This document shows positions 6,007 through 7,218 of a stretch of 7,218 nucleotides of DNA, in pieces. This DNA is from Euryarchaeota archaeon UBA40. Its GTDB lineage: Archaea; Thermoplasmatota; Poseidoniia; Poseidoniales; Thalassarchaeaceae. The stretch's first letter is position 1. Every line of letters begins with the position of its first letter. The position numbers were made by a program, and so were the translations under genes. Under the pieces are notes generated by a model. It did not search any database, had not been told where the DNA came from, and was given only the letters and a program-made list of their open reading frames with translations. The stretch spans positions 771 to 7,988 of the forward strand of contig DAYJ01000082.1 in assembly GCA_002506875.1 (NCBI GenBank), in the 5' to 3' direction.

Positions 6007-7106
6007 TGAGATACCCCCCTATTTGCAAGAAGGAGATACATGAAGAATGGGCCTCCAATTACAGATAGCATAACACCAACTGGAATGATTATTGGTGCGA
6101 AAATAGTGCGCCCAATGGTGTCTGCCAGTAATACCAAAAATGCCCCAGTTACTGCTGAACAGGGCAACAATTTGCGATAATCGTTCCCTATGACTAGACG
6201 AGTCATGTGAGGGGCGGCTAAACCTACAAATCCAATCAGACCAGTGAAAGCTATGACAATGGATGTCATTCCTGCAGAGAGTACCAAGATCCCAACCCTT
6301 GTAATCTGCGGGTCAACTCCTGTTGAAATTGCAAAATCGTCGCCTCCTAAAGCCATTGAATTGAGATCCCAAGCAAATACAATTGCAACTGGCATCAGAG
6401 CAATAATCAATGCAGCAATCCAAATTGTCTGACCAAGATCTGGTCTCGACAATGAACCAAAGGACCAATGCGTCAGTTGAGAAATCTCTGCATCAGATGC
6501 GAAATATTGGATTGTAGAAACAATTGCTCCACAGATGAATGTGATTGCAATGCCTACGAGGATGTAAGATTCGGCTGATATGGAGCGCATCCGCCCTAAT
6601 TGAATGATGATTGCGACGACAATTAACGAGAAAAAGAACGCATTAACTACGATACCTATGGATCCGAAATCCAATTTTTCTAATGGCCCAGAATTCAATA
6701 ATGGATCAAGAAAATCTGTCACATGCAAGCCAAATACAATTGCAAGGGCTGCCCCTAATGATGCACCGGATGCTACTCCAAGAGTGAGAGGAGATACTAG
6801 GGGGTTGCCTAAACATCCCTGCATAAGTGCCCCTGCGGTAGCAAGAGCGACTCCGCATGTAATGGCCATTAGAATTCTAGGAAATCTGAGTTGCCAGATA
6901 ATGTCAGACTGCAGTGAGTCGGCCTCGGAAATACCCAAGATTATCTTCAGAGTCAATACTTTATCCAACTGAACAGATGATCCGACACCCATTGCGAATA
7001 GACCCATTAGAATCGTAGCACTTGCAATCGCCAACATTATGGCAATCTGTACATGGCCATTCTGAACGTGACGTTCAGTTATGGATTCCATTGGTTTAAT
7101 CTCCAT
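6003..7106 (-). CDS. Iron-chelate/heme/corrinoid-type ABC transporter permease (FecCD family)
   Basis: Integral membrane permease of the BtuC/FecCD/HmuU family with the usual pattern of about ten membrane helices over 367 residues. Seen: LRFPRIL (73-79), GALMQGCLGNPLVSPLTLGVASGASLG (92-118), GLIGFVGLAAPHMTRLVIG (289-307, containing the ATPase-contact loop) and IPVGVMLSVIGGPFFMYLLL (341-360). These are hallmarks of the family. Its ATG at 7106 overlaps the end of the binding-protein gene by 11 bases. A second ATG at 7091 (Met6) is preceded by GGAG (7101-7104) at nine bases, starts just after the upstream stop, and may be the real start, giving 362 residues. The gene order binding protein, permease, ATPase is the standard one for these importers. 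Whether heme, siderophore or cobalamin is carried is not determined by the sequence. Confidence 0.94.
   Translation of the reverse strand: MEIKPMESITERHVQNGHVQIAIMLAIASATILMGLFAMGVGSSVQLDKVLTLKIILGISEADSLQSDIIWQLRFPRILMAITCGVALATAGALMQGCLGNPLVSPLTLGVASGASLGAALAIVFGLHVTDFLDPLLNSGPLEKLDFGSIGIVVNAFFFSLIVVAIIIQLGRMRSISAESYILVGIAITFICGAIVSTIQYFASDAEISQLTHWSFGSLSRPDLGQTIWIAALIIALMPVAIVFAWDLNSMALGGDDFAISTGVDPQITRVGILVLSAGMTSIVIAFTGLIGFVGLAAPHMTRLVIGNDYRKLLPCSAVTGAFLVLLADTIGRTIFAPIIIPVGVMLSVIGGPFFMYLLLANRGVSH
6014..6019 (-). promoter_or_regulatory. G6 ribosome-binding site that fixes the TTG start of the ATPase gene
   Basis: A run of six G on the minus strand lies seven bases before the TTG start codon of the FecE-type gene, within the last codons of the permease. 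It is an imperfect match to GGAGGT, but it is the only purine-rich site near the only usable start. Confidence 0.45.
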
Positions 7107-7218
7107 TATCTGATTGGCAAACGAATTTTCCTATTCTCTCAACACCATGATATTCAGAAAAGTAGTCATCAAGGTACGAATCTGTGTCAATGTCGCTGAA
7201 TCTATCTGGATGGAAATG
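7096..7218 (-). CDS. C-terminal end of a FecB/BtuF-type solute-binding protein (partial; runs off the right edge)
   Basis: A minus-strand frame is open from the window edge to a TAA at 7098-7096, giving 40 residues beginning HFHPDRFSDIDTDSYLDDYF. The pattern HP-x-x-F-x-D-I-D followed by an acidic-aromatic helix (YLDDYFSEYHGV) is the usual ending of iron-chelate/heme/corrinoid binding proteins (the periplasmic-binding-protein family 2 fold), which pair with FecCD permeases. The 15 or so residues after YHGV form a short polar tail. The position, directly before the permease with an 11-base overlap to its first ATG, is exactly where the binding subunit is expected. Most of the protein, including any lipoprotein signal or substrate-binding residues, lies outside the window, so the ligand cannot be inferred. 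The identification rests on a short stretch plus context. Confidence 0.72.
   Translation of the reverse strand, partial: HFHPDRFSDIDTDSYLDDYFSEYHGVERIGKFVCQSDNGD
7101..7104 (-). promoter_or_regulatory. GGAG site favouring the second ATG of the FecCD permease
   Basis: GGAG on the minus strand ends nine bases before the ATG at 7091-7089. No comparable site precedes the ATG at 7106. This supports translation starting at Met6, four bases after the stop of the binding-protein gene. Confidence 0.4.

Noticed and set aside
1..7218. CRISPR arrays, tRNA genes, insertion sequences or attachment sites
   Set aside because: I saw no regularly spaced repeats, no tRNA-like cloverleaf or T-loop sequence, no transposase fragments and no long terminal repeats in the window.

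Overview
The window looks like marine archaeal DNA, most likely a planktonic euryarchaeon of the Poseidoniia (Marine Group II) type. I infer this from several things together: moderate base composition; acidic proteins; small intergenic gaps; genes that lack Shine-Dalgarno sites when they begin a transcription unit but carry them when internal to an operon; and a bacterial-type GpsA next to a small winged-helix-like protein and a CspA-like protein. No rRNA or archaeal marker gene is present, so the assignment is an inference and a bacterial origin is not excluded.

Layout. Bases 1-320 (minus) hold the 5' part of a class V aminotransferase of the isopenicillin-N-epimerase-like group. It diverges from a plus-strand block: glycerol-3-phosphate dehydrogenase gpsA (422-1423), a 79-residue winged-helix-like protein of unknown role (1462-1701), and a cold-shock-domain protein (about 1827-2018). 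From 2071 to the right edge everything is on the minus strand. In transcription order this is: the C-terminal end of a solute-binding protein (7218-7096), a FecCD-type permease (7106-6003), a FecE-type ATPase (6006-5200), a flavodoxin (5180-4728), a HugZ-like split-barrel + DUF2470 protein (4701-3880), a 94-base gap with a 27-base imperfect palindrome, a PhnC-like ATPase (3785-3066) and a PhnE-like permease (3069-2071).

How they may work together. The first five minus-strand genes read as one tightly packed operon. The binding protein, permease and ATPase would import a chelated iron compound such as heme, a siderophore or a corrinoid. A HugZ-like protein (a family that includes heme-degrading enzymes) and a flavodoxin (a possible electron donor) suggest heme import followed by iron release. 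That reading is inference from gene content and order. The PhnC/PhnE pair belongs to the phosphonate-type ABC transporter family, but no binding protein (PhnD) is present in the window and both subunits have non-typical features. The palindrome in front of phnC resembles operators of DtxR-family metal-dependent repressors, which raises the possibility that this transporter is under iron or manganese control.
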